From CBDFHV01 sp965247705 (GTDB lineage: Bacteria > Pseudomonadota > Alphaproteobacteria > Rhodospirillales > CAMCUA01): a stretch of 64,000 nt of DNA. The notes under the pieces were generated by a model, which had not been told where the DNA came from, searched no databases, and worked only from the letters and a program-made list of their open reading frames with translations. Position 1 is the first letter of the stretch. Every line of letters begins with the position of its first letter. The stretch covers positions 62,001-126,000 of the forward strand of contig CBDFHV010000086.1 in assembly GCA_965247705.1 (NCBI GenBank), given 5' to 3'. A program made the position numbers and the translations under genes. Shown here one piece after another: positions 53,165-62,148 of the stretch.

Positions 53165-53927
53165 GCGTCTGACGGGCATCCTCGCCGCGGGCCTCGTCGC
53201 CATCGCCGCGGGCACCAGCGGAACTTTCGCCGCCGAAGCCCCCAAGCTACCGGAACAGTCCTGGTCCTTCGACGGTATCTTCGGCACCTTCGACCGCCCT
53301 GCCCTGCGCCGCGGCCTGCAGGTCTATGTGGAAGTCTGCGCGAACTGCCATTCCCTCGACCTGGTTGCCTACCGCCATTTGGGCCGGGTCGGCTTCAGCG
53401 AAGCGGAAATCAAGGTCGTCGCCGCATCCGTGGAAGTGACGGACGGGCCGGACGATTCGGGCGAGATGTTCGAGCGGCCGGGCCTGCCGGCCGATTTCTT
53501 CAAAGCCCCGTTCCCCAATCCCCAAGCCGCCAGCGCCGCCAATGGCGGTGCCATGCCGCCGGATCTGTCGCTGATCACCAAGGCCCGCAAGGGCGGCGCC
53601 AACTATCTACATGCGCTGCTGGTCGGCTATCGCGAGGAACCGCCGTCGGGTTTCGAACTTATGGACGGCATGAACTACAACGCGTATTTCCCCGGCCACC
53701 AGATCGCCATGCCGCCGCCGATCGCCGAAGGCCAGGTCGACTACGCCGACGGCACCGCGGCCACGGTGGAACAAATGTCCCGCGACGTCACGGTGTTCCT
53801 GGCCTGGGCGGCGGAACCGGACCTGGAGCCCCGCAAGCGCTTGGGCATCAAGGTGATGCTGTTCCTTATCGTGCTGACGGGCATGCTTTACGCCGTAAAG
53901 CGGCGTGTCTGGTCCGACCTGCATTAA
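53157..53927 (+). CDS. petC: Cytochrome bc1 cytochrome c1 subunit
   Basis: Predicted 256 residues. It has a cleavable signal peptide (to about residue 25, ending TFA), one haem motif CANCH at 61-65, the distal Met region GHQIAMPPP, and a C-terminal membrane anchor (about 231-249). It accepts electrons from the Rieske protein and reduces soluble cytochrome c. The start overlaps petB, so translation is coupled. Confidence 0.97.
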   Translation: MRRRLTGILAAGLVAIAAGTSGTFAAEAPKLPEQSWSFDGIFGTFDRPALRRGLQVYVEVCANCHSLDLVAYRHLGRVGFSEAEIKVVAASVEVTDGPDDSGEMFERPGLPADFFKAPFPNPQAASAANGGAMPPDLSLITKARKGGANYLHALLVGYREEPPSGFELMDGMNYNAYFPGHQIAMPPPIAEGQVDYADGTAATVEQMSRDVTVFLAWAAEPDLEPRKRLGIKVMLFLIVLTGMLYAVKRRVWSDLH

Positions 53928-53958
53928 TACCAGGGTTCACTGACAAAGACCCGTCGGA

Positions 53959-54597
53959 TCAAGCGCTTTCCTTGGACCGCCGCCGGCGCGGCGCGGCGAC
54001 CAGGATCGCCAGGCCAAATCCGATGATGATCATGGCCGTCGGTTCGGGGACCTGCTCGCCGAACTGACCGAGGGCGGCCGTCGTCAGGACGGTGAAGTCC
54101 AAAACGCCCTGGATAGGATCGGAACCGGTCAAGAAGGCGTCGGGCTCGAACAGGGAAAATTCATTTCCGAATGCCTCCAGGGAGGCGCCATCGGGATCGG
54201 ACGTCCCGGCAACGAAGTCGATACCCACCAGTGCGCCGTTGAGGAAGTTCAGCGCCGGAAATCCGAACCCGAAATCGAAGTCATCCGCGGCTTCGAAAGT
54301 AACGTCGCCGATGGACAGGGTCAGGTCGAAATCCGGATCGCTGTCAACGGACAGAAACGTGGTGCCACTGGGCGAGACCAGTTCATCGTCGAATATGGCG
54401 GTGCCGAACACGGGGTCCCGTTCGGTCAGGCCAAAGCTGTTCTCAGGCGAGAACAGGGTAATGGTCCCGCTGAAATTCGTCGTCACCACCGTCGCGTCGA
54501 CGGGCGTTGTGACCAACGATAGGGCCAATGCGGCCGCCGCCATGAAAGTAATCGGCAGTGACCGGTCCAGAAACCCGCTGGGAGGTAGCTGTCGCAT
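53959..54597 (-). CDS. PEP-CTERM sorting-domain protein 1
   Basis: Predicted 212 residues from ATG 54597 with GGAGG upstream. It has a signal peptide (hydrophobic run about residues 15-33), a beta-rich exported domain with Asp-rich stretches (SVDSDPDFDLTLSIGDVTF, DDFDFGFGFPALNFL), and the tripartite PEP-CTERM tail: VPEP, a transmembrane helix and a basic end PRRRRSKES. Exosortase cleaves such tails during export to the surface, usually with exopolysaccharide. No exosortase gene is in the window. It is a paralogue of the next gene. Confidence 0.88.
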   Translation of the reverse strand: MRQLPPSGFLDRSLPITFMAAAALALSLVTTPVDATVVTTNFSGTITLFSPENSFGLTERDPVFGTAIFDDELVSPSGTTFLSVDSDPDFDLTLSIGDVTFEAADDFDFGFGFPALNFLNGALVGIDFVAGTSDPDGASLEAFGNEFSLFEPDAFLTGSDPIQGVLDFTVLTTAALGQFGEQVPEPTAMIIIGFGLAILVAAPRRRRSKESA

Positions 54598-54784
54598 CTG
54601 TTGGACCTCCAATCAAACTCTCGCCGTCCAACCCCAAGAGCGGCTGGGATTGGCGCCCCGCACCACTTCCAGGAATGGAAGCCAATCTACGGCGCACGTC
54701 CCAATACTCCGTTTTATTGCGCAAGAAGTCTGTGACGGCGCTCACTCGTCTTGAGCCGACTCCTCCGCCGTCGACGGCGCCGCT

Positions 54785-55399
54785 TCAAGCGGACCGATCG
54801 CGGCGGCGCAGGCCGGCCAACAACGCCAGGCCGAAGCCCAGAACAATCATCGCCAGGGGCTCGGGGACATCGGTCGCGAACTGATTGCCGACGACCCCCG
54901 TCTGGACACTGAAGTCCAGGATGCCGTCCACGGAATCGAAATCTGTTCCGGTCACGGAGAAGGTGTTCTCGAAGGCCGACAGACCGACGCCTGGGTCGGT
55001 GGGAGACGCGGCGATGAAATCGAGGCCGCTGAGGACGCCGTCGAGAAACTCCAGGACCGGAAAGCCGAAGCCGAAGTCCACGTCATCCACGGCCTCGAAC
55101 AGAAAGCCGCCGATGGACAGGGCCAGATCGAAGGCCGGATCGTCGTCCACGGACAACGCCGAAAACCCCGTGGGCGAAATCAGGGCGTCGTCGTAGGTGG
55201 CGCTGCCGAGGACCGGATCGACCGTGGTCAGGCCGAGACTGTTGCCCGCTGGCGCCGTCTGGATGGCGCCGCTGAATCCCGTGGTGATCAGCGTCCCACC
55301 GGCGGGCGAGCTTAGAAGGCCCGCGGCCAGCACGATCGCCGGCAGGAATGCCAACGACGGGGAATCGAGACGCGTTCGAAGGGGGGGAAGCGATCGCAT
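54785..55399 (-). CDS. PEP-CTERM sorting-domain protein 2
   Basis: Predicted 204 residues with AGGAGG before the ATG. It is collinear with its neighbour: signal peptide, SVDDDPAFDLALSIGGFLF, DDVDFGFGFPVLEFLDG, then VPEP, a helix and a basic RRRDRSA end. The two genes are a tandem duplication, with similar sequence just before both starts (GGAGGTCCAAC). The protein is likely surface-exposed and exosortase-processed. The specific function is unknown. Confidence 0.88.
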   Translation of the reverse strand: MRSLPPLRTRLDSPSLAFLPAIVLAAGLLSSPAGGTLITTGFSGAIQTAPAGNSLGLTTVDPVLGSATYDDALISPTGFSALSVDDDPAFDLALSIGGFLFEAVDDVDFGFGFPVLEFLDGVLSGLDFIAASPTDPGVGLSAFENTFSVTGTDFDSVDGILDFSVQTGVVGNQFATDVPEPLAMIVLGFGLALLAGLRRRDRSA

Positions 55400-55502
55400 C
55401 GGTTGGACCTCCTGTTACGAGGGTTCAGTCCAACCTCAAGACCCGCCGGACGTGGCACACCACGCCCGGTAACTGTCAGCAGTCTACGGGACGAGTCCTA
55501 AG

Positions 55503-57245
55503 CCCGGCTTATTCACCAACCCCCTTGCCGTAGACTTTTCTGCATGTGATGCGAGTCTCGTTGCAGGGTCATTCGCGGCTGGCGAGTCACGGGTGCTTCC
55601 CCAGCTGTGCGATAGCCACTTGAGGCATGAAAGGCGTGAAGAAGCCGCCGTGGAGGCGAGCGGGACCGCCACCGGCGATCCGGCGGTGGCTTGAAGTCTA
55701 GCTGGCCGACTTGGACGGGGTTACGGGTCGGCGTATCGCAAGCGTTCCAAGCGCGGCCAGAGCCGTTGCCAGAAGCGGGCGAATGTTTCCCCGATGACCA
55801 TGGTGATGCGTCGGCCGGAAACGACGACCCGGGCGGCGGCGCGCAGAACGCGCTCGCGGAACCGGCGAAGGCTCCACCCCTCGCCGGTCGCAGTCTCCAT
55901 CAGGCACCGCCCGGCATGAACCAGTTCATAGGCCAGGATGTTGAGCAACAGGACGACCTCGTTGTGAGCGAAGGCATCGACCGTGCTCTCGCGCTCCGGC
56001 AGGCAGCGCCCCCGGTAATGACGCTTCCTTCGCGACGCGGACGACAGCGCCGGGTCCATCACGTCCATGAGTTCGCCCATGTGGGCCTCGGCACGGCCGC
56101 GCTGGCGGTAGTGATCCAGGAGATCGGCCGCCGGCACGGCCTCGGCATCAAGGCTGGTGATCAGCCAGAAGTGATCAACCAGAAATTGGTCTGGCCGTTC
56201 CAACACCACCAGGACCACTCGGCGCTCTTTCGACCACGACTTCGCCCGGTAGGTCATCTCGTGGAACCACGTCCGCGGCTCTGCCGGAGGCCGTCCCGGC
56301 GGCCGTCCAAGACAGGGCTGAGCCATGCGGTCCAGGACCTTGTTGGTCCGCAATCGGGCAACATAGGGCGTCCCGCGACGCTCCAGGCCCGACAGCAGGG
56401 GATCGCTGGGGAACCCAGCGTCGATGCGCACCAGAGCGACTTGGCACAGCGTCTCTTCGGCTCGGTCCACGAGATCAAGGATGAAGTCCAGCGCCCCCTC
56501 GGCGGTGTGGGCGTTGCCCTCCCGTAAACGAGCGTCCAGAAGGTCGCCGGTTTCGGCGATGCTGGCCACCAAAGGGTGGTACATGCGCTGATGGTAATGG
56601 CCGTTCCAGGCCGAGCCGGGTTGATGGCCGTGGACCTCGATCGGCAGGCTGTCCACGTCGATGGTCAGATATCGCTGCCGGTGACCGCCGCGCAGGCCCC
56701 GGAACCGCCGCCCCGCGAGCTCGGTGATCGCCTCATGGAGCACAGTGCGGGCCTCCGGCGTGCTCAGAAGCGCGATCAGACGCGACAGCGTGGGTTGCGA
56801 GGCCAGGTGCGCCTCGGTGGACAACGGCGTGACACCCCGTGAACCGCTTGCAGCCAGGCGTAGGCCCGCATCATGGCGGAGCGCGTCGGCGTCGTCTTGG
56901 TCGTGCCAACCCTGGCCAAAGAGAAGCAGAACCGTGCGCAGCAGATCGGCCAGGGGATAGGTGACACGATCGGCCTTGCGCGGATCGTGCAACCGCTCGG
57001 TCAGCCACTCGATGATCCGGGTGCGCTCCATGATCTCGCGCAAGAGCACGGCCCCCGGTTCCCCGGTCAGCCGCTCGGGTCGGGATTCGATGCGAAGGGA
57101 CTTGTTGAACGAGGAACCGAACAGAGATAGCGTTTCACCCATGGCGCACGGCGGAGGTTTGTTGTGAATCCTTCTAGCACATTGATTTTACGTCAAAATC
57201 CGCCGCGCGCCAGTCATTTCAGGCCCCTTGGGTGAATAAGGCGGG
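55503..57245 (-). mobile_element. IS1380-family element type A, copy 2
   Basis: 1743 bp, the same length and ends as copy 1 (CCCGGCTTATTCACC left, CCCGCCTTATTCACC inward from the right). The flanks do not match: CTAAG on the left and GTCAA on the right, so there is no target duplication. The right flank is the middle of an SGNH-hydrolase reading frame; the left flank is the upstream region of PEP-CTERM gene 2. Confidence 0.92.
55721..57142 (-). CDS. IS1380-family transposase (type A, copy 2)
   Basis: Predicted 473 residues, nearly identical to the copy at 11830-13251. The differences I can see are few single residues (Ala-Leu for Ala-Pro before DFILDL, MTYRAK for MTCRAK, DAEAVP for DAGAVP). 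The catalytic motifs are unchanged and the frame is intact. Confidence 0.93.
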   Translation of the reverse strand: MGETLSLFGSSFNKSLRIESRPERLTGEPGAVLLREIMERTRIIEWLTERLHDPRKADRVTYPLADLLRTVLLLFGQGWHDQDDADALRHDAGLRLAASGSRGVTPLSTEAHLASQPTLSRLIALLSTPEARTVLHEAITELAGRRFRGLRGGHRQRYLTIDVDSLPIEVHGHQPGSAWNGHYHQRMYHPLVASIAETGDLLDARLREGNAHTAEGALDFILDLVDRAEETLCQVALVRIDAGFPSDPLLSGLERRGTPYVARLRTNKVLDRMAQPCLGRPPGRPPAEPRTWFHEMTYRAKSWSKERRVVLVVLERPDQFLVDHFWLITSLDAEAVPAADLLDHYRQRGRAEAHMGELMDVMDPALSSASRRKRHYRGRCLPERESTVDAFAHNEVVLLLNILAYELVHAGRCLMETATGEGWSLRRFRERVLRAAARVVVSGRRITMVIGETFARFWQRLWPRLERLRYADP

Positions 57246-57625
57246 GTCAATACTATCGAAGGACCTATGCCGCGGAATCACCGGGTCGCGCCCGCATGGC
57301 CGCCGCCCTGTCGCGGCTGTCCGAACACGCGCGAACACGGGGAATCCGGGTTCTGGTGGCGATGACGCCGGATTTCCACGATCTGGAAGACTACAAGCTC
57401 GAATTCGTCCATCGGACGGTCCGCGACATGGCGGCCTCCGTCGGGTTCGGCTTTGTCGATCTGCTGGAGGCTTTCCAAGGCATTCCGGCAAAATCCCTGT
57501 GGGCCATACCGGGCGACCCCCATCCCAACGCGGAGGGGCACCGTATCATGGCGGAATTTCTCTATGCCTATTTGGCCGCGCTTCCATCCGCCGAGGTATC
57601 GATGAGGCCTCGGTCCTCGATGTAG
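57246..57625 (+). pseudogene. SGNH/GDSL hydrolase, 3' fragment cut by IS1380
   Basis: The frame is open from the very end of the IS element and reads QYYRRTYAAESPG, then MAAALSRLSEHARTRG and IRVLVAMTPDFHDL. It ends with the catalytic Asp-His block GDPHPNAEGHRIMAEFLYAYL. This is the C-terminal third of an SGNH hydrolase; the Ser-containing N-terminal part is missing from the window. Such enzymes deacylate or acetylate cell-surface sugars. It converges on and overlaps the tail of the minus-strand SGNH gene. Confidence 0.8.
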
Positions 57626-59014
57626 CGACGCACCGTTTTCGCGACCAGGGCATGACCACGGTCGTTGTAGTGGTGACTGGCGGGACCCTCCGGATAGAGG
57701 GCCGCAACGTCCTGGCCGTCGAGCACCGCGACAAAGTCGAGAAGGGGAATCGAAAGCCGCCGCGCGATGTCGAGCACCGCGGCGAGAAGGGGAATCGAAA
57801 GCCGCCCGGCGCTCTCCCCCATCGAGGCGAGCCCGATGTCCCAGGGCCAGATAACGATGGCGGGCGGGAAGGTACACCAGCTGGATCTGGCCACCCCATT
57901 GCGAGACCGCGTTGCGCGATGCCTGGAGAATCCGCTCGAACTTGGCGTAGTCGGGCTCGGATACGGTGAGATCGGCAAACACGCCCATGCGCAGGCGGAG
58001 CCGTTCAAGACTGACGAATCCGATCATCCGATGTACGAAACCGACCGCTTCCACATGCTGGGCCTGCCCCGCCGCGGCGGCCGTGGCCGCGTAGGACTTC
58101 AAGGCTTGGTCGATCGGCTCCTGCAGATTTTCCAGCGACTGCCGATAGCCATCCTCCATGTAGCGCGCCAATACGGTCGAGCGGGATTCCAGGGCCAGAT
58201 CCTGAAGGTCGCTGTCCTCGATGTGAAACCAAAGGACAACTCGCGGTCGCAGCAGCGGCCCATACTCCTTCAAGCTGGCCAGATAGAGCATGGGGCCGTT
58301 GGCGCTGACCCCCAGATTGACCGTGCGTGGAAATCGCTGGCGGATCCGATCCACATAGGATCGACCGGGAGGAACGCAGGATCCGACGGTGAGGGAATCG
58401 CCAATGGTGACCATGGTCGCGGCGCCCCCTGTCCACAGGCCGTTCGGGTTGTTGAAACCGTGCCGGTCGCTTTTGAAAACCACATATTCGCCGAGTTCGT
58501 TGCACAGTACCGTGACCACGTTGGCGATGCCGGCCAAGGGCATGACCTCCTCGCCGCCGACGGCGATCGGCGACCCCACGGTACCGTCGAGCTTGCGTTC
58601 GAAGATCGCCTTCGGGAAGACCGCGGGATAGGCGTCGACCCCCTGCCCGCGCAGATCTTCGACGACTTCCCGTTTGGTCCGCCGGTCGAAGGGGCGGCCT
58701 TGTTCGGCCGCCCACTCGGCAAAGGGATTGGCATTGCGGCTCGGGCGATGTTCGGCGGCGAGAAAGAACTCCGTGCCGTAGATTCCCATCCCGATGGCCA
58801 CCGTCATGACCGCGACCATGACCCGGTTGTCGAAGGCGAGCCGCAGACAGGCGAGAAACAAGACCCCCAACAGGCCGGGGACGATGAAAAAAGCCACCAA
58901 GCGCGCGGTACCGGCGCCCAAGCTATCGAAACGGGTGCTCGCATAAGCGAGGGCAGCCAGGCAAAAGAGAGCCGCGGCGACGAGAATTCCGTCGACCAGG
59001 ATCCTTTTGATCAT
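57568..59014 (-). pseudogene. SGNH-hydrolase-like membrane protein with frameshift
   Basis: Starts at ATG 59014 (AAGAGGC upstream) with two transmembrane helices (about 5-25 and 33-55). An exported SGNH domain follows, with VTIGDSLTVGSCVPPGRSY (catalytic Ser) and GVSANGPMLYLA. After LVYLPARHRYLALGHRARLDG the frame is lost at a five-base homopolymer (57816-57820). With one G removed it continues in the next frame to HHYNDRGHALVAKTV (catalytic His) and a stop at 57568. It resembles acyl transfer or deacetylation proteins of polysaccharide clusters. Either a real mutation or a base-calling error. Confidence 0.8.
57719..57806. repeat. Imperfect tandem duplication in SGNH gene
   Basis: A unit of about 45 bp containing GAGAAGGGGAATCGAAAGCC is repeated (57738 and 57783 onward). 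The second copy lacks about five bases relative to the first. In the frame that reaches the catalytic His it encodes a doubled RLSIPLL segment. Confidence 0.75.
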
Positions 59015-59022
59015 TGCCTCTT

Positions 59023-59072
59023 GCTCATGCTCGACATACCGCCGCGAGCTCATGCTCGACATACCGCCGCGA
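59023..59072. repeat. 25-bp perfect tandem duplication at SGNH gene start
   Basis: Two identical adjacent 25-bp units (59023-59047 and 59048-59072) beginning GCTCATGCTCGACATACC, just upstream of the SGNH start at 59014. The duplication creates additional in-frame ATG codons. Confidence 0.9.
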
Positions 59073-59347
59073 GAGTGTCGACGATGGATGTTTCGCTGTC
59101 CTTAACGGACCCCAAGGGAACGGGTCAAGGCCACGCCGGCACCGCTTGCCGCGGTCGGGATCGGATGGTAATCAGCGGACGGGTTGGGAGGGTGAGCCAC
59201 GCGCCATTGCCTCCCCGTTCGATTGTCGAGCAACAGCATCACGCCTGCCACCGTCTCATGGGAGACCACCCTGTACGCGCAACTGGCGTTCGACCTGATG
59301 ATTCGGTCCGCTCCGGTGTCTGAGGGATTGGCGCGGAATTGGCGTCC
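59073..59347. other. Intergenic region between divergent SGNH and heparinase genes
   Basis: 275 bp that should hold both promoters. I saw no clear -10/-35 pair, hairpin or gene. Open frames from both flanks run into it but lack family features. Confidence 0.4.
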
Positions 59348-60967
59348 ATGACGGCGCACGACGCCCCCCTCGGAACTCTGCGTCGGCTCCTCTTCGCCAA
59401 TCCCCTCTATGGCCTCACCCTTTCCGGTCGGGTGCCGTCCGAACCCCGTGGCACGCCGCCCGACCCCTGGCCCGGCGACGCCGAGGTGGGAACGGCTATC
59501 GTGGAAGGGCGATTTTGCCTGGCCGGTGCCTGGCATGCCCCGGGCCTCGACCCCTGGAGGTCTCCCCTTGGCGGCGAGGCTGCCCAGGCGGCGCTGCACG
59601 GCTTCGGTTGGTTGCGGGACTTGCGGGCCCTGGGGACCGAGGCCGCCCGCGGACGAATCCGCGAGCTGGTCATCTCGTGGTTGGACGCCTGCGACCACTG
59701 GCACCCCATTGCCTGGCGGCCCGATGTCCTGGGCGCGCGCATGGTGAACTGGCTGGCCGCTTACGGTTCCCTGGGGACGACCCGGGACCCGGCGCTGACC
59801 CAGGGCCTGCTGCGCTCCCTGGCTCGCCAGGGCCGACACCTGGGCCGATCCCTGGCCGCGGCGCCACGGGACGCGCGGGCCTTCGCCGCCATCCGGGGCG
59901 CCATCGGCTGCGGCCTGCACATGCCGGGGCACGCGGTCTTGGCCCGCGCGGGGCTGGCGGCCCTCGAACACCAAATCGAACGGCAGATCCTGCCCGATGG
60001 CGGCCTTGCAGAACGTTCGCCGTCCAGCCTGCTGGGCGCGCTCAAAGATTTGGTCGACATCCGCACCATGCTGACCAGCGGTCATCTGGAGGTCCCCGAA
60101 CCGCTGGTTTCGGCCATCGACCGCATGGCGCCCATGCTGCGCACCCTGCGCTACGGCGACGGCCGGCTGGGCCTGTTCCATGGCGGCAACGAAGAAGACG
60201 ACCGGCTGATCCAGACGGTCCTCGCGCTTAGCGGCGCCCGCGGCCGCGCCGTGGGCGCCGCCCCCCATGCCGGCTATCAGCGGGTGCTTGCCCGCCGCAC
60301 CCTGGTGCTGATGGACTGCGGGCCGCCCCCGCCGCCGGGACTGGACCGCAACGCCCACGCGGGAACCCTGGGGTTGGAAGTCAGCGTGGGCAAGAACCGT
60401 CTGATCGTGAACTGCGGCGCCCACGCCGACGACGGAGATGCCTGGCACGACGTGCTCCGCGCCACCGCCTCCCACTCGACGGTGGTGGTCGACGATCACA
60501 ACTCCTCGGAAGTGCTTGGCGGCGGCGGACTGGGGCGTCGCGCGTCGCCGGTCACCGTCGTGCGCCGCGACGCCGACGGCAGCGTCCTCGTGGAGGCCAG
60601 TCACGACGGCTACGCGCCGACCCGCGCCCTGGTGCATCGCCGGTCGCTGTACGTGGCGGCGGGCGGCGACGACATTCGCGGCGAGGATGTCCTGACCGGT
60701 CGGGGCCGGAGCGCCGTCGCCGTCCGCTTCCACCTTCATCCCCAGGTCAGCGCTTCGCGGGTCGGCGACGGTTCCGCCGTCCTTCTGCGCCCGCCGAGCG
60801 GCGCCGGCTGGCGGTTCCGGGCCGAAGGCGGTGACATCACGCTGGAGGACAGCATCTATGCCGGCGTCGCAGGCGCGCGCCGGCGCAGCCAGCAGATCGT
60901 CGTGTCGGGACCGGTGGGACGTGGCGGCGCCATGATCAAGTGGCGGCTGTCGCGGGAAGGCGGTTGA
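59348..60967 (+). CDS. Heparinase II/III family protein
   Basis: Predicted 539 residues from ATG 59348; a TTG three codons earlier is possible. The N-terminal alpha-toroid domain (about 1-290, with RPDVLGARMVNWLAAYG and EDDRLIQTVLALSG) is followed by the C-terminal beta-sandwich (about 300-539) with NAHAGTLGLEVSVGKNRLIVNCGAHADDGD and ATASHSTVVVDDHNSSEV, the heparinase II/III signature region. Bacterial members near polysaccharide clusters cleave or process uronic-acid polymers and are often periplasmic, though no signal peptide is evident here. Confidence 0.9.
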   Translation: MTAHDAPLGTLRRLLFANPLYGLTLSGRVPSEPRGTPPDPWPGDAEVGTAIVEGRFCLAGAWHAPGLDPWRSPLGGEAAQAALHGFGWLRDLRALGTEAARGRIRELVISWLDACDHWHPIAWRPDVLGARMVNWLAAYGSLGTTRDPALTQGLLRSLARQGRHLGRSLAAAPRDARAFAAIRGAIGCGLHMPGHAVLARAGLAALEHQIERQILPDGGLAERSPSSLLGALKDLVDIRTMLTSGHLEVPEPLVSAIDRMAPMLRTLRYGDGRLGLFHGGNEEDDRLIQTVLALSGARGRAVGAAPHAGYQRVLARRTLVLMDCGPPPPPGLDRNAHAGTLGLEVSVGKNRLIVNCGAHADDGDAWHDVLRATASHSTVVVDDHNSSEVLGGGGLGRRASPVTVVRRDADGSVLVEASHDGYAPTRALVHRRSLYVAAGGDDIRGEDVLTGRGRSAVAVRFHLHPQVSASRVGDGSAVLLRPPSGAGWRFRAEGGDITLEDSIYAGVAGARRRSQQIVVSGPVGRGGAMIKWRLSREGG

Positions 60968-60973
60968 AGAAGA

Positions 60974-62041
60974 CTATTGCGTGGCCGCCGCCCGTTCGCC
61001 AAGGGCGTCGTGGATTTCCGACAGCATGGCTCTAAGGTCGTAGCGGAAATCCCAGTCCGGATAGTCGGCGCGGAAGCGCCTGACGTCGCTGATCCACCAG
61101 ATGTGGTCGCCGGCCCGGTTATCGTCGCTCAAGTGCCAGTCCATGGGCCGTCCGGCCAGTTCCTCGCACATTCCGATGGCCTCCAGCATGGAGCAGTTGG
61201 CGTACCGTCCGCCGCCCAGGTTGTAGACCGCCGCCACCCGGGGGGCCTGGAACACGGCCCACAGGGCGGTGACGAAGTCGTGGGCGTGGATGTTGTCGCG
61301 CACCTGCTTGCCACCGTAGCCGAATACCGTGTAGGGGCGGCCCTCCACCGCGCACTTCATCAGATAGGCCAGGAAGCCGTGCAGTTCGGCCCCGGAATGG
61401 GCCGGCCCGGTCAGGCAGCCGCCCCGGAAGCAGGCGGTGTGCAAGCCGAAATAGCGGCCGTACTCCTGCACCATCAGATCGGCGGCGGCCTTGGAAACGC
61501 CGAACAGGCTGTGCATGGAGGCATCCAGGCTCATGGACTCGTCAATGCCGTGGGCGAAGTAGGGATGGTCCTCGGCCAGCTCCCACCGGGTTTCCCGTTC
61601 CTCCAGGGGCAGCCAGTTCGCGGTGTCCCCGTAGACCTTGTTGGTGCTGGTAAACAGGAATGACGCCCGCGGGCAGTGGCGGCGGGTCGCCTCCAGCAGG
61701 GTCAGGGTGCCGTTGGCGTTGACGGTGAAGTCCGTGTGGGGCTCGCGGGCCGCCCAGTCGTGGGAGGGTTGGGCCGCCGCATGGATGACCGTTTCGATGG
61801 AAGCGCCGTAGCGGGCGAACAGACGGTCGATGGCGTCCCCGTCGCGGATGTCGGCATCGATGTGGGTATAGCCGGGCACCGAGGCCTCGAGGGCACGCCG
61901 ATTCCAGGCGGTGCTCCCCTCGGGGCCGAAGAAGGCGGCCCGCATGTCGTTGTCGACACCGACCACGTCCAGGCCCTTGGCGGCGAACAGGCAGACGGCC
62001 TCGGAGCCGATGAGTCCCGCCGAACCGGTAATGATGGCCAC
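60974..62041 (-). CDS. NAD-dependent epimerase (CDP-paratose 2-epimerase-like)
   Basis: Predicted 355 residues from GTG 62041, where the Rossmann motif begins (VAIITGSAGLIGSE). The frame is open to 62140, 8 bp from the glycosyltransferase stop, so a longer N-terminus cannot be excluded. The blocks AAQPSHDWAA, FTVNANGTL and STNKVYGD resemble CDP-paratose/tyvelose epimerases. In the YxxxK position the sequence is SLFGVSKAAAD, so Phe stands where the catalytic Tyr is usual. It likely makes a nucleotide sugar for surface polysaccharide. Third in a minus-strand operon. Confidence 0.82.
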   Translation of the reverse strand: MAIITGSAGLIGSEAVCLFAAKGLDVVGVDNDMRAAFFGPEGSTAWNRRALEASVPGYTHIDADIRDGDAIDRLFARYGASIETVIHAAAQPSHDWAAREPHTDFTVNANGTLTLLEATRRHCPRASFLFTSTNKVYGDTANWLPLEERETRWELAEDHPYFAHGIDESMSLDASMHSLFGVSKAAADLMVQEYGRYFGLHTACFRGGCLTGPAHSGAELHGFLAYLMKCAVEGRPYTVFGYGGKQVRDNIHAHDFVTALWAVFQAPRVAAVYNLGGGRYANCSMLEAIGMCEELAGRPMDWHLSDDNRAGDHIWWISDVRRFRADYPDWDFRYDLRAMLSEIHDALGERAAATQ

Positions 62042-62148
62042 GCTCAATGGGGAAAGTCCCGCCGATTCGCTAGCATGGGAGCCAGATATCACGGCCCGCG
62101 CGCAGAGACAAACAGCGGCCCCGTTTGTCCCGAGGCCCACGGCGATGT

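Noticed and set aside
55441..55502. Short GC hairpins upstream of PEP-CTERM gene 2 considered as an attachment site
   Set aside because: No matching repeat or integrase is in the window, and the sequence simply ends at the IS1380 tip.
57719..57806. Possible CRISPR-like repeat
   Set aside because: Only two imperfect copies, adjacent rather than spaced, and inside a coding sequence. No cas genes are present anywhere in the window.
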